Assembly (NCBI GenBank): GCA_003045865.1
Contig: PZPB01000015.1
Location: 9,736 to 45,360 of the forward strand
Direction of reading: 5' to 3'
Length of the DNA stretch: 35,625 nucleotides
Origin: Bacteroidota bacterium
Lineage (GTDB): Bacteria > Bacteroidota > Bacteroidia > Flavobacteriales > Schleiferiaceae
Shown here: positions 23,812 to 31,904 of the stretch, in pieces
Position numbering within the stretch: position 1 is the stretch's first letter
Layout: every line of letters begins with the position of its first letter
The notes under the pieces: generated by a model
Databases searched by the model: none
What the model was told of the DNA's origin: nothing
What the model saw: the letters and a program-made list of their open reading frames with translations, nothing else
Position numbers and translations under genes: made by a program

Positions 23812-26800
23812 GTCCCGCCTTTTTTGCCCGCCAAAAAGCGATAATGCTTACTACCACCAAACTTGCCACCGCATAGTAAACCCAATTGGGAATGGGTATC
23901 GGATCGCCTGCCGCATAAGAATGTAAACCCGAGAGGTAATAATTCACCCCGAAATAGGTCATTATAATGGAGCTTAAACCAAAAAGAGTCGCGAAATTAT
24001 AAGCAAATAGACCCGATACTTTGGGTACTAAACGCAGGTGCAAAATAAAGGCGTAAACCAATATACTAACGAGAGCCCAAGTTTCTTTGGCATCCCAGCC
24101 CCAGTAGCGTCCCCACGATTCATTGGCCCAAACGCCGCCTAAATAGGTACCAACGCTTAGCATAAACAAGCCGCCAATTAGGGTCATTTCACTAATAAAT
24201 GACATCTCGCGCATAATGCCACGCAAGCGATTAAAGTTGGCTGGCTTAATAAATATCATCAGTAATAGGTTAATCAAACCGATAATGGCGCCCAACATTA
24301 AGAACCCATAGCTACCCGCTTCTAAAGAAACGTGAATAGTAAGCCAATAGGACTTTAAAACCGGTACCAGCGGTGTAATTTCTGGATTGAGATAACTAAG
24401 CATGGCGATCAATAAAACTACCCCCGCCAAAATATTGGTAGCGGCCATGGCTCCCGGAGATTTCCTGCTGAAAAGAATTCCCGCCAAGGTGCTCGTCCAA
24501 GCAATGTAAATCATCGATTCATAACCATTACTCCACGGAGCGCGCTCACTAACATACCAACGTAAGCCTAATCCGAGGGTATGAAATACAAAGGCTAAAA
24601 TTAACAGAGCCACTAAACCAGTTTGTATTTTATTAAGTTTCCAATCAGCTTTAAAAACACCCGTAAACAGAAGTACTAAAAAGGCCAAGCCTAATAAGGT
24701 ATAAACCAGCGCTAGGCGATTAAATATCTTCGCATTATTCAGCCAAATTTCGGCCGATTGCTGAGTTTCACTGGGAATCACCGCACTACCCTTATCCTTT
24801 TGAAAATCGCTTAAAGCATTAACCAAAGCATTGGCTTCAGCCAAATTATCCGTGCGTAAGGCGGTACGATAGGCACTAAAAAATTTCTCTGCCACGGGAC
24901 TTTCCGAACCATGGGTTGCAACCCAACTATTATTGGGGTCATCGATTAAAGGCACCAAGCGCAGTAAATATCCCGAGAGCAGCATATTCACAATATTCAC
25001 CCGTTCATCAGCATTAATCAAAGCCTTATCAAAAGTGCTACGTTCTGCGGCAGCCTTGGTGTTGGCTGTTTGAATTTCCTCCGATAATTTATAGGAACCA
25101 TCTTTATTAAAGAAATCGCGATAAGCCGCGTGCTTGCCATCAATGCCTAAATATTCAGCTAATTGACCTTCCTTATCTAACTTGATAAAAGGGAGGCCAT
25201 ACCAATTTTCGTTATGGGCGAAAATGGATAAAATTACCTGATCGGCATTAAGCTCATTATAGCTTTCACTCCCGTATACTTTGCGCATTACCTCACGACT
25301 TAAGGTATGCATGGGCTTCATTCTACCGCGCACATCTTGCACCACCAGCTTACTAAAAAGACTGCTGTGGCTTTCACTCACTGTTGGTATCGCAGGGCTT
25401 ACTTTTTCTTGTGCTTGCGCAGATGAGTTCGTAAAGATGCTAATACCTAAAGCGACAATGAGAACTGTTCTGGCAGAGCGCAATTTTTTAATCTTCTGCG
25501 AAAGCTCATAAAAACGGGTGTTCTTACTTAAAAGCGTCATAATCATTCCTAAGGTGAGCAAAGCGTAGCCCAAATAAGAAACCCAAGTTCCCCAAAAATC
25601 GTGGTTTACACTAAGATAGGTTCCCAGTTCGTCGCGATCATAGGAAGATTGAAAAAAGCGATAGCCACGATAATCTAAAATGTGATTCATGAAAATGCGA
25701 TAATCGCTAAAATAGCCCAGCTCCTGATCCAAAATTTTAACATCGCTGGCAAAAGATGCCGGACTGTTCGTACCCGGATAGCGCTCCATTTCAAACTTAT
25801 CCAGCTTTAAGCTGAAGGGTAAGGTCATCACTTTCGCACCGTAAGCCACGGAAACGGCCAAGTTAGTATTGCCGAAGTTCTCACCTCTGCTATACACTCC
25901 TTTTTGACCGATGATAAAGGCCTCTTCCTTTTGGCCATTTATATCCACTTGCATTTTAAGGGCAACCTGGCTCGAGTTAGAAATTTTCGGGTCGCCCGCG
26001 ACCATAACTTCTTTAACCGATTTATTAAAATCCGCAAAAACAAAACGACTACTGCCGCGAGTATAAAGGGATCGCATTACCAAAGGAAAAACCTTGCCTT
26101 CCTCAGGTACCAAAGTATCTAAAGCTTGAGTAGCCATCGTCATCTGCGTCATTAACAGATCACTAGCAATGCGCAGCTCACCTTCGGTATAAAAAATATT
26201 TACCTGATTCGGCTTAAAGGTATTGGTGAAATTAAAAGCCTGTCCACCAATAAATTTCGATTCGCCAAAGGCTAAGAAATAATCCTTTCTACCACCTTCG
26301 CCTGCCATTACGATTTTTAGGAGATTTTCGCCGTTGGCATCTTCTACTAATTCGGTGCTGGGATTGGGAAGGAAATCTTCCAATTTCACTTTAATGAGAT
26401 CATTGCCAATTTGATATTCCTTCTCAAAATGGTTGTTCCCGAGAGAAGCGAATAGAACCGCTTCATCCACCTGATATTCCTGTCCGTTTTTAAAGAACTT
26501 AATGCCAAGATAGGTTTTAGCACTTAAAAATGTATTGGACTGCTCGCCTTGGCGAATGCCCATCATTCCTTCGAAACCCACATAGCGCGTTAGGGCCGCA
26601 CCAATAATGATAATTACCATTGAAGCATGGAATAGCAGGAGAGACCAGCGCTTACGCTGAATGAATTTATAACGAAGGATATTCTGAATTAAAGTTCCCG
26701 AAAAGAGAACTAAAAGCACTTCAAACCAAGTAGCCTGATAAACCACTTTTTGGGCCGCATCGGTACCAAAATCATTTTCTATAAAAGTGGCTACGCCAAT

Positions 26801-26899
26801 GGCGATGGCGAAAAGTAGTAGATAAACCAAGGCCGCTTTTTCATTAAAAAAACCGATCCAAAGTTTTAGCAGAGGAGACTGAGAAGGTTTATTCATCAT
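23801..26899 (-). CDS. ccsBA: Fused cytochrome c synthetase CcsBA (ResB-CcsA)
   Basis: Attaches haem to CXXCH motifs of exported cytochromes (system II maturation); inner membrane, 1032 residues. The ResB half comes first: membrane helices at about 16-37, 55-75 and 87-107, the haem-handling histidine in LLFHASMVIIIIGAALTRY, then a long periplasmic part to about 430 and a helix at about 435-455. A second periplasmic region (about 500-740) leads to the CcsA half with its helices. That half has the tryptophan-rich WWD motif WANESWGRYWGWDAKE at 924-939 and histidines in LTIHVSLEAGSYGF and ILHLRL. It is the last gene of the multihaem cytochrome operon and overlaps the lipoprotein stop by four bases (ATGA). 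Fused forms include NrfI of epsilonproteobacteria. Confidence 0.95.
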   Translation of the reverse strand: MMNKPSQSPLLKLWIGFFNEKAALVYLLLFAIAIGVATFIENDFGTDAAQKVVYQATWFEVLLVLFSGTLIQNILRYKFIQRKRWSLLLFHASMVIIIIGAALTRYVGFEGMMGIRQGEQSNTFLSAKTYLGIKFFKNGQEYQVDEAVLFASLGNNHFEKEYQIGNDLIKVKLEDFLPNPSTELVEDANGENLLKIVMAGEGGRKDYFLAFGESKFIGGQAFNFTNTFKPNQVNIFYTEGELRIASDLLMTQMTMATQALDTLVPEEGKVFPLVMRSLYTRGSSRFVFADFNKSVKEVMVAGDPKISNSSQVALKMQVDINGQKEEAFIIGQKGVYSRGENFGNTNLAVSVAYGAKVMTLPFSLKLDKFEMERYPGTNSPASFASDVKILDQELGYFSDYRIFMNHILDYRGYRFFQSSYDRDELGTYLSVNHDFWGTWVSYLGYALLTLGMIMTLLSKNTRFYELSQKIKKLRSARTVLIVALGISIFTNSSAQAQEKVSPAIPTVSESHSSLFSKLVVQDVRGRMKPMHTLSREVMRKVYGSESYNELNADQVILSIFAHNENWYGLPFIKLDKEGQLAEYLGIDGKHAAYRDFFNKDGSYKLSEEIQTANTKAAAERSTFDKALINADERVNIVNMLLSGYLLRLVPLIDDPNNSWVATHGSESPVAEKFFSAYRTALRTDNLAEANALVNALSDFQKDKGSAVIPSETQQSAEIWLNNAKIFNRLALVYTLLGLAFLVLLFTGVFKADWKLNKIQTGLVALLILAFVFHTLGLGLRWYVSERAPWSNGYESMIYIAWTSTLAGILFSRKSPGAMAATNILAGVVLLIAMLSYLNPEITPLVPVLKSYWLTIHVSLEAGSYGFLMLGAIIGLINLLLMIFIKPANFNRLRGIMREMSFISEMTLIGGLFMLSVGTYLGGVWANESWGRYWGWDAKETWALVSILVYAFILHLRLVPKVSGLFAYNFATLFGLSSIIMTYFGVNYYLSGLHSYAAGDPIPIPNWVYYAVASLVVVSIIAFWRAKKAGLKA

Positions 26900-27654
26900 G
26901 GAACCAAAGTCGCATTTTCAATTATCAAATCATAATGATAACCAGCGCCAAAATCGCGATCTAAAACCAATGTGCCTTTAATAGTAACTATATGTCCTGC
27001 GGGCACACCTTCCATTGAGGTGGCCACTAAATCGAAATCATCAAAACTACCATCCTTTAAATGCAGCCAATTGCGATCCATAATGGCAGGATTTACCTTC
27101 ACCACTTTGGCGGTAATTTGTACTTCCTTATTGGCATATTTCTCCGAATTAGCCAGTAAATCTTTAATCTTTATGGAACCCTCACGATCGTAATCGGTTT
27201 CCGAAATTGGACTTGATTGCTGTATTCCCACTAATTTATCAATACTACTGGCTCCCGCTGCTGGGGCATTTTTTGCTCTTAAATCAGACACTAAATAAAT
27301 CCGATCAAAGCTGCGATTAAACTCCGTGCTGAAATAGTCGGTTTTATACAAACCATCACCGTAAATATAAGTTTCACCTTCGGCAAAACTTCCTTTTATG
27401 GTGGCTATCCAGTATTCATCTTCACCTTCTGAAACGCGTAAGTACGAATAACGATCGCTCTCTAAAATCTCTAATGCTTTTACTTGATGTTCCGCTTTGT
27501 TGCTGTTCGCTTTGTTTGAACCGGGCTTTTCAAATATCGATTGTGCCGCTTGTTCCGCTTCGGGTGAATTCTGTTCTTCAATCTTCAACGGGCCATTCGA
27601 ACAGGCCATCATTCCACTTACTAGTAAAAGGCTTAGTAATTTTTCCTTCTTCAT
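26896..27654 (-). CDS. Putative lipoprotein with NrfJ-like and OB-like regions
   Basis: 252 residues with an export signal ending in MMACSNG, so probably a lipoprotein (the lipobox is loose). The first region, residues 55-125, has VKALEILESDRYSYLRV, DEYWIATIKG, and FSTEFNRSFDRIYLVSDL. This pattern (tyrosine-rich strand, W-A strand, Ser/Arg-Thr/Ser-Phe turn) I recall from NrfJ-type proteins encoded beside CcsBA and multihaem cytochromes. The second region, about 165-252, with IKIKDLLANSEKYANKEVQITAKVV-type strands, WLHLKDGSF and HIVTIKGTLVLD, looks like an OB fold of the bacterial YdeI/BOF kind. A role in assembling or protecting multihaem cytochromes is inference. It starts one base after the barrel gene and overlaps ccsBA. 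Confidence 0.75.
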   Translation of the reverse strand: MKKEKLLSLLLVSGMMACSNGPLKIEEQNSPEAEQAAQSIFEKPGSNKANSNKAEHQVKALEILESDRYSYLRVSEGEDEYWIATIKGSFAEGETYIYGDGLYKTDYFSTEFNRSFDRIYLVSDLRAKNAPAAGASSIDKLVGIQQSSPISETDYDREGSIKIKDLLANSEKYANKEVQITAKVVKVNPAIMDRNWLHLKDGSFDDFDLVATSMEGVPAGHIVTIKGTLVLDRDFGAGYHYDLIIENATLVP

Positions 27655-27655
27655 C

Positions 27656-29275
27656 TTAAAAATTAAATCTTTTTGTCAATCTTACATTTAATCGATAGCT
27701 GGTTTGTTGACCCGTTTTCGACATCTCTCCCAAAGTTCCTAAATCCCAGCCGCTCTTCATTTTAAAGCTTATTTCGGCACCATAATAGGCTTGGGCTGGC
27801 ACCACAATTTCACGGCCAATGTAAAGATAGCTTAGGTAGCGGTAATACACCGCCGAATAAACTTTCCCATTGCCAAAATAATGCGAATATCGCGCTGAAT
27901 TTACTTCACTGCGCAAGTAAAGCGAGCTATTTAAATTAAAGCGATAACTAAAAGTTCCGCCAATCCAAGGCACCCGATTATAGCTGATATAGGCTTGAAT
28001 GTTTTCCCCTTGCTTTCCGGCATTTTGCTGAAAACGAGAGTTATAGCTAAGACCTAGATTGGTGCGTTTACCAATTTTAAAATTAGAGCGGGCCCTTAAG
28101 CCTTGTCTTGCTTCTTGATTTGCCAATAAGCGCTCCACTTCCGTGTCGTAGGTCTCAAAAAATATAATTTGTCGGCGGGTATCGTAGGATCCAAAAATCC
28201 GCCACCAATCGGTTATTTTTAAACTAGACGAAATAAACAGGGAGCTTAATTGTAATCCCGATTGGGCCGCGGCGGTATCGTAGTTCTCGTATAAATCCAC
28301 TTCCGTAGATGCGAATATATTGAGGCGTGAGCCCACCTGATTAGACGTTTGCAGATAGATAAAGCGACGATCTATCGCTCCTTGATTGCGTTGCTCTAAA
28401 AATCCTGCGGTAACTTGACTGCGAAATTTCTTGCCCCCTTTCTCGATGCCTAGATAGGCGCCATATTGAAACAGGTTGGTGTTAACTCCAAAATTTTGGT
28501 AATCGGGACGGAAGCCAGCTAAGGCCCCTACAAAATATCCGTTTTTGTTATATTCCCCTTGCAGCCCGTCTATCGCCCCCAAGGAAGACGCTTTGCGATT
28601 TATTTTACGGCCTATACTAAGCTCAAAATCTTCTTTCTTATAACTAAGGGCTAAGTTGTAAACATTAAAGCGGCGGTTATAACCTCTAAAATCGTCGTAC
28701 AACCTTAGGTTTTCTTGGTAATTAAAATAGCTTTCCACCGAAAAGTTACTTTCAGAGATATTGTCAATATTGAAATTTACCCGCCCAACAAAACGGCTAT
28801 TTCCTTGGTTCTTATTGTCAGGCGCAAAAATGGTATACGATGCTGCACTTACGCGCGCATTTATTCTTTCCTTCTTTTCAAATTTCGGCTTCTGTTCGGT
28901 TTTGGTTTCCGCTAAGATTGTAGCACTGGTATCCCTTTTCTGGTCCGCTATTTGAACCACTTCGGCTACTTCTTCTTCCAATTCAAAGGGAAGTAATTTC
29001 TTAAGAAAAAATTGCTGTCCTTTACTTAAAGTACAATCACCAATTTGCTTAGCAATACAAGATACAGAAGACTTGTTTACCACCATCAAGCAAGCTTGGA
29101 CGCCTAACTTTTCATCTTGGTAAAAAAGAGTATCGCCTTTTTCGATCGCCCTTGTATCTGCGAATCTTATGTAAATATTATCACCAGAAATAAAACTTAT
29201 TTCCCCTTTTATATTCTCTTGCGCCACTATGTTGGCTGTGAAAAATAGAAAGAGAAGGATAATGAGCTTATTCAT
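27656..29275 (-). CDS. Outer-membrane beta-barrel protein of the cytochrome operon
   Basis: 539 residues from the ATG at 29275; an in-frame upstream start at 29302 would overlap the preceding gene and spoil the signal peptide. The signal peptide MNKLIILLFLFFTANIVAQ is followed by a small beta domain (about 20-95, with two cysteines), then a Lys/Glu-rich linker (about 95-140). From about 145 to the end alternate amphipathic strands with aromatic girdles (NFSVESYFNYQENLRLYDDF, FNVYNLALSYKKEDFELSIG, AYISYNRVPWIGGTFSYRF), closing with RLNVRLTKRFNF and a terminal Phe, all typical of outer-membrane barrels of roughly 16-18 strands. The family is unknown to me. Its place two bases behind a 13-haem cytochrome suggests an outer-membrane component of the same system. 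Confidence 0.8.
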   Translation of the reverse strand: MNKLIILLFLFFTANIVAQENIKGEISFISGDNIYIRFADTRAIEKGDTLFYQDEKLGVQACLMVVNKSSVSCIAKQIGDCTLSKGQQFFLKKLLPFELEEEVAEVVQIADQKRDTSATILAETKTEQKPKFEKKERINARVSAASYTIFAPDNKNQGNSRFVGRVNFNIDNISESNFSVESYFNYQENLRLYDDFRGYNRRFNVYNLALSYKKEDFELSIGRKINRKASSLGAIDGLQGEYNKNGYFVGALAGFRPDYQNFGVNTNLFQYGAYLGIEKGGKKFRSQVTAGFLEQRNQGAIDRRFIYLQTSNQVGSRLNIFASTEVDLYENYDTAAAQSGLQLSSLFISSSLKITDWWRIFGSYDTRRQIIFFETYDTEVERLLANQEARQGLRARSNFKIGKRTNLGLSYNSRFQQNAGKQGENIQAYISYNRVPWIGGTFSYRFNLNSSLYLRSEVNSARYSHYFGNGKVYSAVYYRYLSYLYIGREIVVPAQAYYGAEISFKMKSGWDLGTLGEMSKTGQQTSYRLNVRLTKRFNF

Positions 29276-29277
29276 AA

Positions 29278-30294
29278 TTATTCGCTTCCGCGGGGATGGC
29301 AATTATAGCAAGCATTACTTTCAAAGCGATAGCCGCCTACATCATCATGCTCATTGCGCATTTCTGACTCATTACTATGTTCATGACAGTCGATACAACT
29401 AAATAGATTGTAGTTGGAACTGTTGGTATGACATTCCGTGCAAGAGTTCCAAACTCCCTCGTGTGTACCGGAGTAAATAGGGAAATGATTGTCATCGTGC
29501 TGACGGTAGCCTGCTGGTGCCCAACCTGGGCTTAGACTATGACAAAGAGTACAATCGGTGGTAAAGCCAGAAGCGCGATGATCGGGGTTAGTCGCACTGT
29601 TAAAATCATCTAAATGGCAAGAGTTACAATCAGAGGAAACATCAGCATAACTGGTAGAGAGATGACACTCTATGCAATCTACCCCATTATGACCGCCAAC
29701 TAAAGGGAAAAAATAGTGGAAATTTTCACCACCCCAATCTTGTGAAATGGGCTCATGACATTGCACGCAATCCGTTCCAAATCCAGAAGCAATATGATTA
29801 GGAGTTTGGGTGTTTAGATAATCTTCACGGTGACAGTCTATACATTCGCTGCCTAAACGCTCCCAAGCTAAATTATTGGATGAGCGGTGACAATCGCTGC
29901 AGGAAATAACGGCGTGACTGCCTTCTAAAGGAAAACCGTTTTGTTCGTGCAGCTGCGGTATTTCATTAACCAACCAAGAATTTTCATCGTGGCAACGCAC
30001 ACAATCGTTTCCCACCGTCATCTGGTGCACGTCGCTATGGCAAGAAACGCAATTAGGATCGGCATCCGAAAACTCCAAAGTTTTGTGGCAATCCATGCAG
30101 TCTGTCATTTTATGCTGCCCCTCTAAAGCAAAACCCGTTTGGGCATGATCCCAACTAATTTCACTTAAGATTAAAGACCAGCCATCGTTATTATGACATT
30201 CCTTACAGTCTATTTTAAAAGTCTCCCCGTGTGGGTTCTGAGCACTCAGTCCTAGGTGAACGATTAGTGCTAAGATGAATGACAATCTATACAT
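29278..30294 (-). CDS. Multihaem cytochrome c with 13 CXXCH motifs
   Basis: 338 residues, Sec signal peptide at about 1-18 (MYRLSFILALIVHLGLSAQ), soluble periplasmic otherwise. I count thirteen CXXCH haem c sites, from CKECH near residue 30 to CYNCH just before the C-terminal RGSE. There is no lipobox and no T9SS sorting domain. Units of the form SWDHAQTGFALEGQHKMTDC, FPLEGSHAVISC and FPLVGGHNGVDC precede haem sites and match those of the 20-haem neighbour, so the two are paralogues. The ATG lies inside the last codons of the neighbour in another frame (25-base overlap), yet opens a clean signal peptide. Haem needs CcsBA from the same operon. Electron-carrier role is secure; the redox partner is not. 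Confidence 0.93.
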   Translation of the reverse strand: MYRLSFILALIVHLGLSAQNPHGETFKIDCKECHNNDGWSLILSEISWDHAQTGFALEGQHKMTDCMDCHKTLEFSDADPNCVSCHSDVHQMTVGNDCVRCHDENSWLVNEIPQLHEQNGFPLEGSHAVISCSDCHRSSNNLAWERLGSECIDCHREDYLNTQTPNHIASGFGTDCVQCHEPISQDWGGENFHYFFPLVGGHNGVDCIECHLSTSYADVSSDCNSCHLDDFNSATNPDHRASGFTTDCTLCHSLSPGWAPAGYRQHDDNHFPIYSGTHEGVWNSCTECHTNSSNYNLFSCIDCHEHSNESEMRNEHDDVGGYRFESNACYNCHPRGSE

Positions 30295-31904
30295 TGGAAT
30301 TTTTCTATGTTATAATCCGTGGTAAAATCCCCGAAACTATTTTTAACTTGACTCTTATGGCACTCTTTACAGTCCACTTCGGTGTGTTTCCCTTCTAAAG
30401 GAAATTCGGTTTTATTGTGATCGAAGAAACTCGCTTCCCACTCTTTAAGATTATCGCTATGACAAGTTTTGCAATCGGTAATGCCTTCTTTTTCAAACTG
30501 ATTACCATGAATATTATCCTCTGCGTGACAGCTGTAACAATCGCTGGCTAAATCATTAAATTTCTGGCTAAAGCCAAGTTCTAAATTGGCATCTACTTTA
30601 AAGTGGCAAGCGCGGCAATCCGTTTCTTGATGCGCCAATTGGAGGGCAAAGTCCGTTTGATCATGATCAAAATCGATAGTAGCCCAATTTTCTAGCTGAT
30701 GGCAAGATTTACAATCTTGACTCGGATAAAAAGTACTATCAATAAAGCCTTCATGAATATCAACGTGGCATTCTATACAATTCGTACTATTAAATTTAAA
30801 AGTCCACCTTTTATCTTCATTGGGTTTATGACAAGCAAAACAAGGTGTAGCCAGATGCGCTCCTTCTAGCGGATAGTCGCTCGAATCATGATCTTCTAAG
30901 CCATAGCTCGTGTAACTAAACTTTTCCTGTAAACTATGGCACTCTTTACAATCGGGTTTACTTAAATCGGGTTTAATGAATTCCCCTTCATGGTAATCAT
31001 CGTGGCAATCTAAGCACTGGGCAAAGGCAAGGTCACGCTTATAATCTCCTCCAATATGGCATTCGGCACAGGAAACCGTTAAGTGCTGTCCTTCTAATGG
31101 ATAATCGGTTAAATTATGATTGAATTTATTAGAAACCTTAATCTTCTGCCAAGAATTAATACTGTGGCAATCAGTACAAGAATTCCCAAACTTACCATCA
31201 TGCTGATCTTCGTGGCAATCGGTGCACTTAGCAAATGCTATGTCGCTAAACTGTTGAAATTCCTGCCCGTTTCGCGTCGTTTTCTTGTGACATTTTATAC
31301 AGTCCACTTCAACGTGCGCTCCTTTAAGGGGATAATCGGTTTTATTATGATCAAATCCTAAAAGGGTATTGAAATTATCAAAGCCATGGCAATCAGTGCA
31401 AGAATTCCCTAAAGTTGTTTGATGATAATCTACGTGACAGTTTAAGCACTCCTGCTCCATTCCTAAAAAAGTACCCTCTCGTTTTTTAATATCTGCGGAA
31501 GCAATAAAGTCAGGTTTGTGACAATCGCGGCAGTCAATTTTACCGTGCTCTCCTTTTAATTTATAGCCCGTTAAGTTGTGGTCGAATTTTTCTTCATCTA
31601 AGCGAACCGAATTAAAATTTACGCCATGGTGTTCGCTGTGGCAGGAAATACAGGATTTCGCTTTCACTTCGGTAGATGCGTGATAACCGCGATTGTTGTT
31701 AATGAGAAAGTCGAGCGTTTTATGACAATCGAGACAAAGCTGTTCTGAAACCTTCGCCCCTAATTCGTGGCACTTGGTGCAATTAGCCAAGCCTTCTAAA
31801 TCGGCATGCGCCTTAGAGAGTTTCCCTGGCGAAAACTGGGCTGAAAGATTTAGCCCAGCAAAAAGCAGGATTAATAGGGTCGTTATTTTAATTAGCTTTT
31901 TCAA
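30270..31904 (-). CDS. Multihaem cytochrome c with 20 CXXCH motifs
   Basis: 544 residues with a Sec signal peptide (about 1-23, LLFAGLNLSAQ). I count twenty CXXCH motifs, the first CTKCH near residue 42, the last CIDCH two residues from the C-terminus. At least six repeats of the form FDHNKTDYPLKGAHVEVDC, each leading into a haem site, alternate with CHEDQHDGKFGNSCTDCHS-type pairs, giving roughly three haems per 80-95 residues; many extra histidines can serve as distal ligands. It resembles cytochrome c3/c7-like wires rather than octahaem nitrite or hydroxylamine enzymes. The start is TTG at 31904, sharing four bases with the TGA of the flavoprotein gene, and no ATG is available nearby. Periplasmic location is expected. 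Confidence 0.93.
   Translation of the reverse strand: MKKLIKITTLLILLFAGLNLSAQFSPGKLSKAHADLEGLANCTKCHELGAKVSEQLCLDCHKTLDFLINNNRGYHASTEVKAKSCISCHSEHHGVNFNSVRLDEEKFDHNLTGYKLKGEHGKIDCRDCHKPDFIASADIKKREGTFLGMEQECLNCHVDYHQTTLGNSCTDCHGFDNFNTLLGFDHNKTDYPLKGAHVEVDCIKCHKKTTRNGQEFQQFSDIAFAKCTDCHEDQHDGKFGNSCTDCHSINSWQKIKVSNKFNHNLTDYPLEGQHLTVSCAECHIGGDYKRDLAFAQCLDCHDDYHEGEFIKPDLSKPDCKECHSLQEKFSYTSYGLEDHDSSDYPLEGAHLATPCFACHKPNEDKRWTFKFNSTNCIECHVDIHEGFIDSTFYPSQDCKSCHQLENWATIDFDHDQTDFALQLAHQETDCRACHFKVDANLELGFSQKFNDLASDCYSCHAEDNIHGNQFEKEGITDCKTCHSDNLKEWEASFFDHNKTEFPLEGKHTEVDCKECHKSQVKNSFGDFTTDYNIEKFQCIDCHSS

Noticed and set aside
29278-31904. The two multihaem cytochromes as one 33-haem gene split by a frameshift
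   Set aside because: The downstream frame begins with an ATG and a complete Sec signal peptide, and the upstream one ends cleanly two residues after a CXXCH. They are two exported proteins with overlapping ends.
29278-31904. Multihaem cytochromes as octahaem nitrite, hydroxylamine or tetrathionate reductases
   Set aside because: No CXXCK or other catalytic haem motif, too many haems and a clear repeat architecture; they look like electron carriers rather than enzymes.
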